A program made the position numbers and the translations under genes. Positions 34,681 to 43,466 of a stretch of DNA of 64,000 nucleotides are shown here, piece by piece. Each line of letters begins with the position of its first letter. Within the stretch, counting starts at the first letter, position 1. Source of the DNA: Amycolatopsis jiangsuensis (lineage in GTDB: Bacteria; Actinomycetota; Actinomycetes; Mycobacteriales; Pseudonocardiaceae); NCBI RefSeq assembly GCF_014204865.1, contig NZ_JACHMG010000001.1, forward strand, positions 7,838,501-7,902,500, given 5' to 3'. Under the pieces are notes generated by a model, which worked only from the letters and a program-made list of their open reading frames with translations, made no database searches and was not told where the DNA came from.

Positions 34681-36214
34681 TCACCCGGCGTTCGCCGGGC
34701 AACGGCTAGCGTTGACGACGATCTCCGCTGCGCCCTCGGCGATCGCGCAGTCGGTCGCGTCGGTGTTCCCGGACGGGATCGAGGGGATGAGCGAGCCGTC
34801 GCCCACCCACAGGCCGACGATGCCTCAGGCCCGCAGCTGCCGGTCGACCACCGCCGTCGGGTGCTTTCATGGCGCAGGAGCTGACCGGGTGGAAACAGGT
34901 GGTCACCGTCGCTCGTGCGACCTCTCGGAGAATGTCGTCGTCATCGGCTTGCGGACCGGGCGCGGTTTCCTCGCCAAACTGACGGTGTCAGCGGAGCAGC
35001 TCGGCCGATCTGCTGGCGATCCTGAGCCCGGCGACCATGACGTCGAGGTCGGCGGTCATCGGCGAGGTAGTTCGGCTCGACCACCGGGGCCGTTTCGAGG
35101 CCGGGCGCGGCCAGGCGCACGGTGCCGCGGCTGCGGGGGTCATCGAGGAGGCCACGATCGTGTAGCCCGACGCGGGCGGTGTGGTGCCGGCCAGGGGATA
35201 TGGCACGTCGAGGCACCGGATCTGCAGATCAGGGCCGGTGGCCGCGTGCGGACGAGCCCGAGAACCTCGGCTTGGTTGGCAGTGCCGTCGGGCACCGCGC
35301 TGCGCGGACCGGTAGACGATTCCGCTGGCCGGGTGGTCGTGCAGGTTGTGTCCGACCCTCGGGCAGCTCGGCCATCTGCGCGGTGCCGAGGTCGGCGAGG
35401 TGGCTCACCGGGCCGATGCCGGACAACAACAGCAACTGGGGCGAGCCGATCGCGCCGGCCGTGGCCACGATTTCCTTCCGGCATCCGGCCGAGCTCGTCC
35501 TGCCGTCGGAGGAAGAGACGACGCCGGTGGCCCGGCAGTTCTTGAACAGCATGCGGTGCACGAGCGCATCGGTGACAACGGTGAGCTTGGGCCGGGCGCG
35601 CACGGGAGAGAGTAGGCGTCCGCGACGCTTTGCCGCTTTTCCGCGACGATGGTCAGGTCCGCGGCTCCGAGGCCCTCGCCGAGGCCGCTGCTGATGTCGC
35701 ACACGCGGCCTTACCCTGCGGCCGCCGCGGAGTCCAGACAGGCCGATGACACCGGGTTGAGGGATGTGGCCTGGGTGACTCTGGGTGGCCCGTCTTGTCC
35801 CCGGATGCCTGGATCGCGCCGGCGTCTGCTCGCTCCGGTGCCGGTGGGGTAACAGGCCGTCGTATCCCCAGCCGGCCAGTCCGGATCCGGCCCAAGCGTC
35901 GTAGCTCGACCGATGACCTCGGACGTAGATCATTCCCTTGATCGCCGAGGACCCACCGAGCTCCCGGCCACGGGGAAAGGCAACGGCAGGCCTCGCCGCA
36001 CGGGCAGGCGTGTGCTCACCCGAGCTTCCGCTCGGTCCAGCTCAGCCGTCCGGGCCGCGGGTGCGGGGTTCACGGCCGGGGAACGAGCGGGCCCTGCTTC
36101 CATGGTCAGGATTTGGACGGCGGGATCGGCCGAGCGCCGGGCCGCGAGCACGCTGCCCGCGGTTCCATCACCGACCACCAGGTAGTCCGGCGTCGGATGC
36201 GTGCCGTCGGTCAT
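34681..36214 (-). pseudogene. GMC-family oxidoreductase (choline-dehydrogenase-like), heavily degraded
   Basis: ATG at 36214 gives PDYLVVGDGTAGSVLAARRS and ILTMEAGP, the GMC FAD motif. Then, in changing frames, come GMIYVRGHRSSYDAWAG, LTVVTDALVHRMLFKNCRAT, AGAIGSPQLLLLSGIGP, HPVSSCAMK, and the end GNTDATDCAIAEGAAEIVVN with a stop at 34681. Order and spacing fit a full-length GMC gene of about 510 codons with many indels. The active-site histidine region (TTCFHPVSSCAM) survives but not in a continuous frame. It once oxidised an alcohol with FAD. Confidence 0.75.
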
Positions 36215-36258
36215 GCCTCTGTCTGCCGATGGAGTGGCGGGTGCCGTGGCAGTCCGGC

Positions 36259-36927
36259 TCATCTCGGGTGAACGCTGTGGCCGAGGGTGAAGTCGGCGGC
36301 GCGTTTGCCGATCATCATCGTGCGGCCGGTGGGGTTGCGCGTCGGCAGCGGGCGGACCGACGCGTCCGCGGACCACAGGTACTCGACGCCGTACACCCGC
36401 AGCGTCGGGTCGACCACTGAGCGGGTGTCCACTCCCATCCGGGAAGTACCGACCTGGTGGTAGCCGGAGACCGTGTGCGTACGGACTGACTCCCGCATGT
36501 CGTCTCGGCCCCGGACGGTTTCGCGCCGGGGACGGCTTCGTCCTTGTGCAGCGCGGCGAGCGCGCGCTGCTCGCCGATCTCAGGGATCTGCAGCATGACG
36601 TCGGTCAGGACTTCCAGGTCGTAGGGCTTGTTGTTGTAGTAGCCGAAATCGATCCGCGGCTGAGCGGGCGGAGCACTTGGCCGGTGACCGAGAAACCGTT
36701 CTCCGGCAACGGGTGCCCTTCGAGGAGTGGGGAGATGTAGGTGAGCAGCATCGGCTGGACGTTCGGTGCGGCAGCCCGGGACGGGTGCGTGCGAAGACCG
36801 CCGGTACCAGGCCGTTGACCTGCGGAGCCACCGGTTCGACGGTCTGGAAGACCATCGGTGTGGACACGTGGTCCTGCAGATTCTGCCCGACGTCCGGTAG
36901 GTACGCCTGCACCTCGATCCTCGGCAA
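36259..36927 (-). pseudogene. Second GMC oxidoreductase, C-terminal remnant
   Basis: Starting abruptly at a junction near 36927, IEVQAYLPDVGQNLQDHVST and PMVFQTVEPVAPQVNGLVPA are the middle of a GMC protein. NVQPMLLTYISPLLEGHPLP and ENGFSVTGQVLRPLSRG follow in another frame, and the terminal block SGYHQVGTSRMGVDTRSVVD with LRVYGVEYLWSADASVRPLP and NPTGRTMMIGKRAADFTLG ends at 36259. The FAD-binding N-terminal half is absent; the 5' side is fused to an aldehyde dehydrogenase fragment. It is separate from the GMC remnant at 34681, which has its own C-terminus. Confidence 0.75.
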
Positions 36928-37380
36928 AAGCTGTGCGTCGAGCGCGGTTTCCGGACTCGACTTGATGACCAGCGTGCAACCGAGGGCGGGTGCCGGCCCG
37001 TACTTGTGTGCACCGGTGGTCTGCGGGTGTTCCATGGGATGATCGCGGCGACGGCACCGACCGGCTGCCGTGCCACCTCGACTTCGGCCGTCAGCCCTTG
37101 CCGGACGCTCTCCAGCACGAGTTCGCCGGTTCGCCGGAGATTGCGGCGCACAGCCACTCGATCGCGTTAGCTCGCCTTTCGGGCGACCCATGTGCCCAGC
37201 CGGCCGGATCGTCGAACGCCTGACGTGCGGACGATACCGCGAGGTCGACGTCGGTGTCCCGCGCCTCGGGCACGGTCCCGATGATCTGCTCGGTGTCGGC
37301 GGAGACGACCTCGATCGTCGACTTCGTGGACGTGCGCGCCAGGCACCGCCGAGGTAGAGGTATTCGTAGCTCTGGTCCAT
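36928..37380 (-). pseudogene. Aldehyde dehydrogenase, N-terminal fragment fused to GMC remnant
   Basis: ATG at 37380 reads MDQSYEYLYLGGAWRA, then in shifting frames VPEARDTDVDLAVSSARQAF, GWAHGSPERRANAIEWLCAA, EVEVARQPVGAVAAIIPWNT and LGCTLVIKSSPETALD. These are the cofactor-binding N-terminal third of an ALDH. The sequence then passes directly into a GMC oxidoreductase (junction near 36927), so the catalytic cysteine domain was deleted. At least two frameshifts are present. It lies 20 bp downstream of the MFS gene at 37401. Confidence 0.75.
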
Positions 37381-37400
37381 AGCCTCTTCCTCGGGGTGCT

Positions 37401-38777
37401 TTACCGCGGCCGGGTGTCCTCGGTAAGCGGGCCGGAACGTTGCTTCGCGGCGTCCGCGGTCAGGTCCACGTCACGGGTCTCCGGCCCCATGAGGGCGCCG
37501 ACGATGACGAAAGCTCCGGAGAGCACCATGAATACGATCGGGGTGTAGCCGTAGGGCATGATGGCGGAGAGGCCGAGCATGTAGAAGCCGGAGAACGACG
37601 GTATGACGATGGCCAGGCTGTATCCGATGCCGTATCCGGAGGCGCGGATCTCGGCGGGAAATCGTTCCGCGAGGTAGATCATCGAGATGGCGAACGGCGA
37701 GCCCGCGATCAGCAGGGTCACCACGCACCAGAGCATTGTGGTGATCACCGGTTGCCCAGTGAGCGCTGAGTGGCTCATCAGAAACAGCGTGCCGGTGCCG
37801 GGCAGGGACAGGGTTGCACCGGCGACAATGAGCATGCGGCGGCGACCGTAGCGCTGCCCGAGCAGCGCCCAGGTCAGATACGCCGCGGCCAGCATGACTG
37901 TCCCGATCAGCAGCGTCGTTGTGACGGTTCGGGCCGGGAGCCGGAAGTAGTTCTGCAGGAGTCCCGGCAGTGAGCCCACGACCGCTTGTACCGCGAGCCA
38001 CATGCCGGTCTGAAGGATGAAGACCTGTTCGAGGATCCTGGCGTTCCCGCCGCGGAAGAGCTGCCGTAGCGGTGCGGCGGCGCTGGTGGCTGTCTTCGCC
38101 TTCCGCCAGATCTCGGATTCTTCGACTTTCCGGTAGTAGAAAAGGAAAGCGATGCTCACCACGGTGCCGACGAGGAACGGGATCCGCCATCCCCACTGGA
38201 CGTAGGGCGAATACAGGTCGTCGGCGGGAAGCAGGGCCAGCAGCAGGAATGTGACGACGGAGATCGCGACGTAGCCGATGCTGTATGAGCACATGATGAG
38301 GCCGCCGACCAGGCCACGCCGGTGCTTCGGTGTCGCTTCGATGGCGAGTGGGTTGGCACTGGAGTATTCCCCTCCGAGGAAGATGCCGCCGACGAGGCGG
38401 GCCGCGAGGAGCAGTACCAGCGAAAGCGATCCCCAGACCTGGTAGCCGGGCAGGACGCCGATCAGGAAAGTGACGACGGCCGCGCCGCCGATCGCGACCA
38501 TCGTTGCCGGCTTGCGCCCGAAGGTGTCTCCGAGGTGGCCGAAGAGGAACGCGCCGATGGGCCGGCCGAGGAACGTCGCGGCGAGAATCGCGAAGCCGAT
38601 CGTGGCGATCGTGGTCGGGGCAAGGCCCGCGGGTTGGAAGTACCTGATCGCGGGGGTGAGCGCGACGGTGGGCAGGAACAGATCGTAGTAGTCGACCGAC
38701 AGGCCGAAGATTGCTCCTACGAGCGCCTTGCGGCCCTGGGGGGAGGTGCGGTCGTGCCCATTGCGCTGCTCGGTCAT
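37401..38777 (-). CDS. MFS transporter (metabolite:H+ symporter type)
   Basis: A 458-residue permease with about twelve hydrophobic helices. The first loop is GHLGDTFGRKPATMVAIGGA, and the central phrases are GGIFLGGEYSSANPLAIEAT and YLAERFPAEIRASGYGIGYS, as in the MHS group that imports aromatic and dicarboxylic acids. VDYYDLFLPTVALTPAI in helix 1 replaces the usual FDF/YDF...G pattern. ATG at 38777 (MTEQRNGHDRT) is preferred over a distal start because the preceding 42 residues are arginine-rich and out of family. It is downstream of the SDR and Dabb genes on the same strand, and is an uptake candidate for the island's substrate. Confidence 0.9.
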   Translation of the reverse strand: MTEQRNGHDRTSPQGRKALVGAIFGLSVDYYDLFLPTVALTPAIRYFQPAGLAPTTIATIGFAILAATFLGRPIGAFLFGHLGDTFGRKPATMVAIGGAAVVTFLIGVLPGYQVWGSLSLVLLLAARLVGGIFLGGEYSSANPLAIEATPKHRRGLVGGLIMCSYSIGYVAISVVTFLLLALLPADDLYSPYVQWGWRIPFLVGTVVSIAFLFYYRKVEESEIWRKAKTATSAAAPLRQLFRGGNARILEQVFILQTGMWLAVQAVVGSLPGLLQNYFRLPARTVTTTLLIGTVMLAAAYLTWALLGQRYGRRRMLIVAGATLSLPGTGTLFLMSHSALTGQPVITTMLWCVVTLLIAGSPFAISMIYLAERFPAEIRASGYGIGYSLAIVIPSFSGFYMLGLSAIMPYGYTPIVFMVLSGAFVIVGALMGPETRDVDLTADAAKQRSGPLTEDTRPR

Positions 38778-38899
38778 CACGGCTCCTTCAACGCGCTCGA
38801 CACAGATTTCCTGGGTTTGTTCCCGGGCGCCGGCGACGGTCCGGCGGGGCGTCCGGGTTTTCGGACGCCGTTGCCGCCGAGATGCGTGCGCGGCAGCGG

Positions 38900-39679
38900 T
38901 CACCAGCCGACCGGGGCGAGCGCGGCCGGATCGGGCCGCGCATCGGGGTTCCAGTCGGCGGCGACGATGCGCACCCCGTTGGCCGTTCCGGCGTCTTCCG
39001 AGAGGAGGAAAGCCACCGGGTCGGCCATCACCTCCGGGTTGATCAGGCGTACGTCACCGGACCGGCTTTGGGCGGGTACCATGGGGGTGTCGGCGGTGCC
39101 ACCTGGAACGACGACGTTGACGGTCACTCCCGTTCCCTTGCACTCTTCGGCGAGGATCGCCGTGGCCGCTTCGAACGCCGCTTTGCTGGGGCCGTAGGTG
39201 AGGAAACCGAGGCGCAGCATGGTGCCGAGACCGGTGGTGACGTTGACGATCCGGCCCCATCCGCGTGCTCGCATGCGCGGCAGCAGTTCCATGGCCAGCA
39301 GCGTCGGCGCAAGGGTGTTGGTTTCCCATGAGCGCCGCAGGTGTTCCTCCGTGACTTCCTCGGCGAGAATCGGCCTGGTGACGAAATCCGGCCGGACGAT
39401 GCCCGGCCCGACACCTGCGGAGTTGACGATGCCGTCGACCCCGCCCCATGCGGCGTCGACCTCTGACACCGCGCGGGCGCGCGCGGCCGGATCGGCGAGA
39501 TCGGCCGCCGCGGCAAGGGCCTCGCCGCCCGTGGCACTCGCGAGGTCCGCGCTGACCGAGGTGAGCCGGTGTTCGTCCCGATCGACGAGTGCGACGCGGA
39601 AGCCGCGGCGCAGGAGCTCTCGCGAAATGATCGTGCCGAAGCCCCCGGCCGCACCTGTCACGAGGATCCGGCGAGTCAC
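38900..39679 (-). CDS. Short-chain dehydrogenase/reductase
   Basis: A 259-residue SDR: RRILVTGAAGGFGTIISREL (cofactor), VDGIVNSAGVGPGI, RIVNVTTGLGTMLRLGFLTY followed by GPSKAAFEAATAILA (YxxxK), and NVVVPGGTADTPMVPAQ. The usual catalytic serine position reads Thr (NVTTGLG). Asp after the second strand (LVDRDEHRL) suggests NAD(H). GTG at 39679 overlaps the stop of the Dabb gene (GTGA). Likely oxidises a secondary alcohol intermediate. MFS follows 123 bp later. Confidence 0.9.
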   Translation of the reverse strand: MTRRILVTGAAGGFGTIISRELLRRGFRVALVDRDEHRLTSVSADLASATGGEALAAAADLADPAARARAVSEVDAAWGGVDGIVNSAGVGPGIVRPDFVTRPILAEEVTEEHLRRSWETNTLAPTLLAMELLPRMRARGWGRIVNVTTGLGTMLRLGFLTYGPSKAAFEAATAILAEECKGTGVTVNVVVPGGTADTPMVPAQSRSGDVRLINPEVMADPVAFLLSEDAGTANGVRIVAADWNPDARPDPAALAPVGW

Positions 39680-39990
39680 GCCGCACCTTCGTCCATCGTG
39701 GTCTCGAACTGGAGCCGGTTGAAGCCGGCGCTGATCGGCTTGACGAAATCGTCGATCAGCTTGAGGTGCTCTGGATGGTCGCGGTAGGACTCGTACGCAT
39801 CGAACGAGTCGAAATCCGCGATGAGCAACAGAGCAGCGTTGCCTGCCTGTCGCCCGAGGTCGCGGATTACTTCATAGCGCCGGATCTCACTGAGCCGCTC
39901 TGGTAACGCCCGGATTCCTGCGGCCAGCCGCTCGATGTCCTCACCGGTTGCGGATGGCTGTGTGCTGAGCAGGAAGACGTGCCTGATCAT
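39676..39990 (-). CDS. Dabb-family (stress-responsive alpha/beta barrel) protein
   Basis: A 104-residue dimeric alpha/beta-barrel protein: MIRHVFLLSTQPSATGEDIE, YEVIRDLGRQAGNAALLLIA, DFDSFDAYESYRDHPEHLKL. The first His (IRHV) and the HPEH stretch are the residues usually conserved. Relatives include small cyclases and dehydratase-like proteins in polyketide and catabolic operons, but many are uncharacterised. AAGGAG lies 6 bases before ATG at 39990. It is coupled to the SDR gene by overlap. Confidence 0.85.
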   Translation of the reverse strand: MIRHVFLLSTQPSATGEDIERLAAGIRALPERLSEIRRYEVIRDLGRQAGNAALLLIADFDSFDAYESYRDHPEHLKLIDDFVKPISAGFNRLQFETTMDEGAA

Positions 39991-40026
39991 GCAATCTCCT
40001 TGACGGTGCCGGGCAGGGGCGGATGT

Positions 40027-41205
40027 CATCCGGCTTGCCTCGTGCCGGACGCGGACGTGCGGTGCCGGTTCCGTGCCGCGGCGATGAGGTGCCTGCGGAC
40101 GGTGAGCAGATCGGATGAGGCGTTGAACGCGGTTGCTCCCACCAGGCGATCACCGTCGTGGTGGGTGAACAGCGTCCGCCCTTGCGCGCTGTCGCCCTAC
40201 GGGTGGCGGAGCCGGTCTTCCCGGCGTGCTGGATGCGCACGCCGTGTTGGTCGGACCACACGTATTCACAGTTCCTGAACGGGCTTCTGACGTCGAAGCA
40301 GAGGGTGTGTGCGACGTGCGCAGCCTGCTCCCTGGCTGCTGTCCAGTGTTCGCGCCGGTGTCGGCGGCCGGTTCCGCGTCGCGCCACCGCACGACGTCAC
40401 CGATGGCGAACACGTCTTGGGCACCCGCGGCACTGCGGTCGGCGTTACAGAGGACGACGTCGTCGATGCGCAGACCCGAGTCGGCAAGCCAGTCGGTCGC
40501 CGGGTTCGCACCGCTTCCGACGACCACGACGTCCGCGGGGATCGTCCGGCCGTCGGAGAGGACGAGTCGTTCGACGCGGCCGGCACCGAGCACGTCGACC
40601 ACCGTGGTTCCCAGCATTAGGGAGACTCCGTTGCCGCGATGGGGTTCTGCCGCTTCCTCGGCGACCTCGCCCGGCATGACCCGGGCGAGCAGGCGCGGCG
40701 CGGCCTCGACGATGGTGACGTCGACACCGCGAAGCCGTGCGCTCGAGGCCATTTCCCCGCCGATGAAACCACCGCCGATGACGACGGGATGACGGGCGCC
40801 GTCCAGCGGGCGGGACAGACCTTCGGCGTCCGCACGCAAACGGAGATGATAAACGCCGCCGCACCCGGTGAAGGTGGGCAAATTCCGGGCGAGCGCACCG
40901 GTGTCGAAGGTCGAATCCCCGGCAGAAGTCCGGACGGTTTTGTGCACCGTGTACATCGATTCCGCCCGGCAGCCACGCGAAAGTTCGATGTCGAGGTCGG
41001 CAAGCTGTTCCTCGTCGATCAGCAGCGACGCGCCGGCTGGCTCCGGATCAGACAGCGCTTCCTTCGACAGCGTGGGCTTGTCGTAGGGCAGACAGGGCTC
41101 CGCGTCGAGCAGTCGGATCCGTCCGCTGAAGTTCTTGCGACGCAGTGTCCGTGCAAGCCGGACGCCGGCCACCGAGGTGCCGATGACGAGTACGTCGCCG
41201 GCCAT
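40027..41205 (-). pseudogene. FAD-dependent ferredoxin reductase, frameshifted at the C-terminus
   Basis: ATG 41205 overlaps the ferredoxin stop (TGATG). The body reads DVLVIGTSVAGVRLARTLRR, LPYDKPTLSKEAL, HPVVIGGGFIGGEMASSARL (NAD site) and AGAQDVFAIGDVVRWRD. A short in-frame deletion seems to remove part of the central strand before GALARNLPTFTG. After VRWRD the frame shifts to EHWTAAREQAAHVAHTLCFD and EYVWSDQHGVRIQHAGKT, then again to RTLFTHHDGDRLVGATAFNA, ending at TGA 40027. It would pass electrons from NADH to the ferredoxin for a P450 or Rieske enzyme not present here. Confidence 0.78.
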
Positions 41206-41411
41206 CACGGGCGGCGGAGCGTGATCGCGCGGACGGGGCAGTCGGCGGCAGCCTCTTCGAGCTCCTCGTCGTCCGCTGTCTCGGAATTTCCGCCGGCCCG
41301 GATGACGGCGATGTTCGTCTCGGGATCGAGGTCGAAGACCTCAGGCGCGGCGACGATGCAGTTTCCGTATCCGTTGCAGGCTTTTTCGTTGATCTCGATG
41401 GAGTACGACAC
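41205..41411 (-). CDS. Small 3Fe-4S-type ferredoxin
   Basis: A 68-residue ferredoxin: VSYSIEINEKACNGYGNCIV, APEVFDLDPETNIAVIRAGG, and ADCPVRAITL near the end. The cysteine pattern C-x5-C with a distant CP is that of single 3Fe-4S ferredoxins that feed cytochromes P450. GTG at 41411 follows AGAAGG. The next gene is its reductase, but no P450 is in the window; either it is elsewhere or was lost with other genes. It is divergent from the VOC gene at 41640 across an 18-bp palindrome. Confidence 0.9.
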   Translation of the reverse strand: MSYSIEINEKACNGYGNCIVAAPEVFDLDPETNIAVIRAGGNSETADDEELEEAAADCPVRAITLRRP

Positions 41412-41562
41412 GGCGTTACCTTCTTGTCGTGCGGACCGTCCCACCCGCTCGGCAGTGACCGGGTACGGGAGGACTGGCGTGATCCGTTCTGTGCCCGGGA
41501 CGCGGTGGCCTGTTCAGGCGGCCACCGCTGGTCCAGCTCGTACGGTACTCCGAAAACTGAGG

Positions 41563-41580
41563 TCGTCAACATGTTGACGA
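41563..41580. promoter_or_regulatory. Perfect 18-bp palindrome, operator in divergent promoter
   Basis: TCGTCAACATGTTGACGA is a perfect palindrome between the divergent ferredoxin and VOC genes. It contains TTGACG (41574-41579), a fair -35 box for the VOC gene, with a weak -10 TACTGT at 41598. A dimeric repressor bound here would cover the promoter. No regulator gene adjoins it directly; the MarR and IclR proteins of the island are candidates. Confidence 0.6.
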
Positions 41581-41639
41581 ATTGCTGCGACGGAGTTACT
41601 GTCGATGGCGTCAGCACCGATTTGTAACGTGGAGGTACC

Positions 41640-42089
41640 GTGGCGGTCTCGCTGAACCACACGATCGTCCTATCGAAAGACAAGGTCGCGGCGGCTAATT
41701 TTCTCGCCGAAATACTGGGCTTGGAAACCAACGCTTGGGGTCCTTTTATCCGCGTGCATACCGGTGAGACGGACATCGAGTTCATGAACATCGAAGACTC
41801 CGCGTGGAATGATCACATCACCCCGCAGCATTTGTGCTTCCTGCTCTCGGAGGACGAGATGGACGTGCTGCTGAAAGGGCTGCGGCGGCACGACGTACAG
41901 CCGTACGAGGACATGTTCTACGAAGAGCCGGGCGTGAACAACTATTACGGCGGCCGGGGATGCTACATCCGGGACGCGGTGGACGGACATCTCTTCGAGT
42001 TCATCACCGCGCCGTATGAAGGCAAGCCTGCGAACATCGAAAAGGGCCGCTGGCGGGACCCGGTGGATCCCACGGCCGTCGGGGCCTGA
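41640..42089 (+). CDS. VOC-family metalloenzyme, second copy
   Basis: A 149-residue protein clearly homologous along its length to the VOC gene at 21638: LNHTIVLSKDKVAAANFLAE, QHLCFLLSEDEMDVL, NYYGGRGCYIRDAVDGHLFE. The same His, His, Glu metal ligands are present. GTG at 41640 has GGAGG 6 bases upstream. It is divergent from the ferredoxin operon and followed by decayed SDR and ADH genes. The two copies probably act on related substrates or represent duplicated pathway modules. Confidence 0.88.
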   Translation: MAVSLNHTIVLSKDKVAAANFLAEILGLETNAWGPFIRVHTGETDIEFMNIEDSAWNDHITPQHLCFLLSEDEMDVLLKGLRRHDVQPYEDMFYEEPGVNNYYGGRGCYIRDAVDGHLFEFITAPYEGKPANIEKGRWRDPVDPTAVGA

Positions 42090-42204
42090 AGCAATGCCAG
42101 TACGCCGGTCTCGCGAAGCGCACGCAGGGCAAGGTTGGGGTACGGGACGTGGGGACCCGCCTCCGGTGCGGCGGACGAGATGGCACAGGTCCCTGAGCGA
42201 AGAC

Positions 42205-42600
42205 CGGCGCCCGACATCCTGGTCAACACCGCGAAATGAGGTGGACACGGCGAATCCTCGACATTTCCGAGCAGAAGTGTGACCGCAGCCTCGCGGTTGG
42301 CCTGAAAAGCTATTCCCTGACCTGCCAGTCGGTCGGTGAGAGGATGTCGAGGCGCGGCTATGGCAAGATCATCAACATCACGTTCAGCATGGGTGTGCTG
42401 GGGGCGGACAGTTCGCTTCCCTGGCGTGCTGACCGGCGAATATCGACGGGCCCACTCGGTCGCCCAGGCGTCCGTACGACCTGGTCGGCTCCGCCCTCTT
42501 CCTGGCCGGCCCCGGGTCGGACTTCCTCACCGGTACCGGTTTCTAGGCCGATGGTGGTTAGACCTACGCCGCGGTCACCGACGACGACTTCTGCTCGGTC
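42205..42600 (+). pseudogene. SDR remnant
   Basis: Fragments of a short-chain dehydrogenase remain: PDILVNTAK then TGA; VGERMSRRGYGKIINITFSM; and RPYDLVGSALFLAGPGSDFL followed by TGTGF, TAG, ADGG, TAG and TYAAVTDDDF. The N-terminal cofactor motif and the catalytic YxxxK are missing, and two stops break the last block. It is a relic with no plausible product. Confidence 0.6.
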
Positions 42601-42718
42601 AGTCCTCGCTACATCGATGAGGCGCAGCGCCGCGTCCACAATGGCGTGTTCAGCCATCGGCGGATCGACCAGCACGTGCGGTGCCCTATTCCCCTTCGGG
42701 CATAAGGAAGTGACGTAG

Positions 42719-43290
42719 ATGGACGAGAACGATACGTGGATGGCACCCGGGCTGCTGGGCAGCCGGGTGGGTGTCGTCACGGGTGGCGGCCGTGCGCGAG
42801 CCATCGTTCTCGATGCGACCGACGTTGTCGCGGTGAATGCTGTTATCGGCACCGAACCGCGGACCGACGATCTGTCCGACAGCGCCGGGATTCGTCGAGC
42901 CGGCGCGGTCGCCGAAATCGGGGACGAGGTCTGGAACGCGCTGTTCGGCATGAATGTCAACGGCGCGCTGCGGGTGCCGCGGGCAGCGTATTCGCTGTTG
43001 GCCGCAAGCGGTGCCGGATCGATGGTCAACATCGGTTCGCTCAGCGGCGCCTCCGCTTACCCGGACGGGCGTGCCTACGGGTCGAGCAAGGCCGTGCTGA
43101 TCGTGCTGACCCAGCGACTCGCCGCGGGATGGAGACGTGCCGGGATTCGCGTCAACAGCGTCAATCCCGGTCCGATCAGTACCCGTTGCTGCTGGCGACG
43201 CAATGTCCCGAAGCGCTTGCCCGGTGGGTGGCACAGATGCTGCTCGATCGCGTTCCCGATCCCCAGGACGCTTGTCCGATCGGACGAGCC
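42719..43290 (+). pseudogene. SDR remnant with internal deletion
   Basis: ATG at 42719 reads APGLLGSRVGVVTGGGRARA, a shortened cofactor motif that then lacks the normal NNAG strand. EVWNALFGMNVNGALRVPRA, NIGSLSGASAYPDGRAYGSS and NSVNPGPIST are intact SDR landmarks including YxxxK. Frame is lost near 43185; ALARWVAQMLLDRVPDPQDA continues in another frame. It ends directly at a zinc alcohol dehydrogenase tail. Confidence 0.65.
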
Positions 43291-43292
43291 GA

Positions 43293-43439
43293 CATCCCAG
43301 GATGCTGGATCTGTACCGGCGCGGCGAGTCCAAGCTCGACGAGCTGGTCACGAGGCAGTACCGGCGCGACGCCGTCGCGCAGGCTTTCCGGGACCAGTCC
43401 GCGGGGGAACTCGTCGTCGGCGTCGTCCTCTTCGACTGA
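43293..43439 (+). pseudogene. Zinc alcohol dehydrogenase, C-terminal tail fragment
   Basis: PRMLDLYRRGESKLDELVTR and QYRRDAVAQAFRDQSAGELV, then VGVVLFD and TGA, match the last 50 residues of class III-type zinc alcohol dehydrogenases. Nothing of the zinc or cofactor domains is present. The upstream sequence is an SDR remnant, so a deletion joined the two unrelated genes. Confidence 0.68.
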
Positions 43440-43466
43440 TGTGCATTGTGACGCCTTGGAGGTTCG

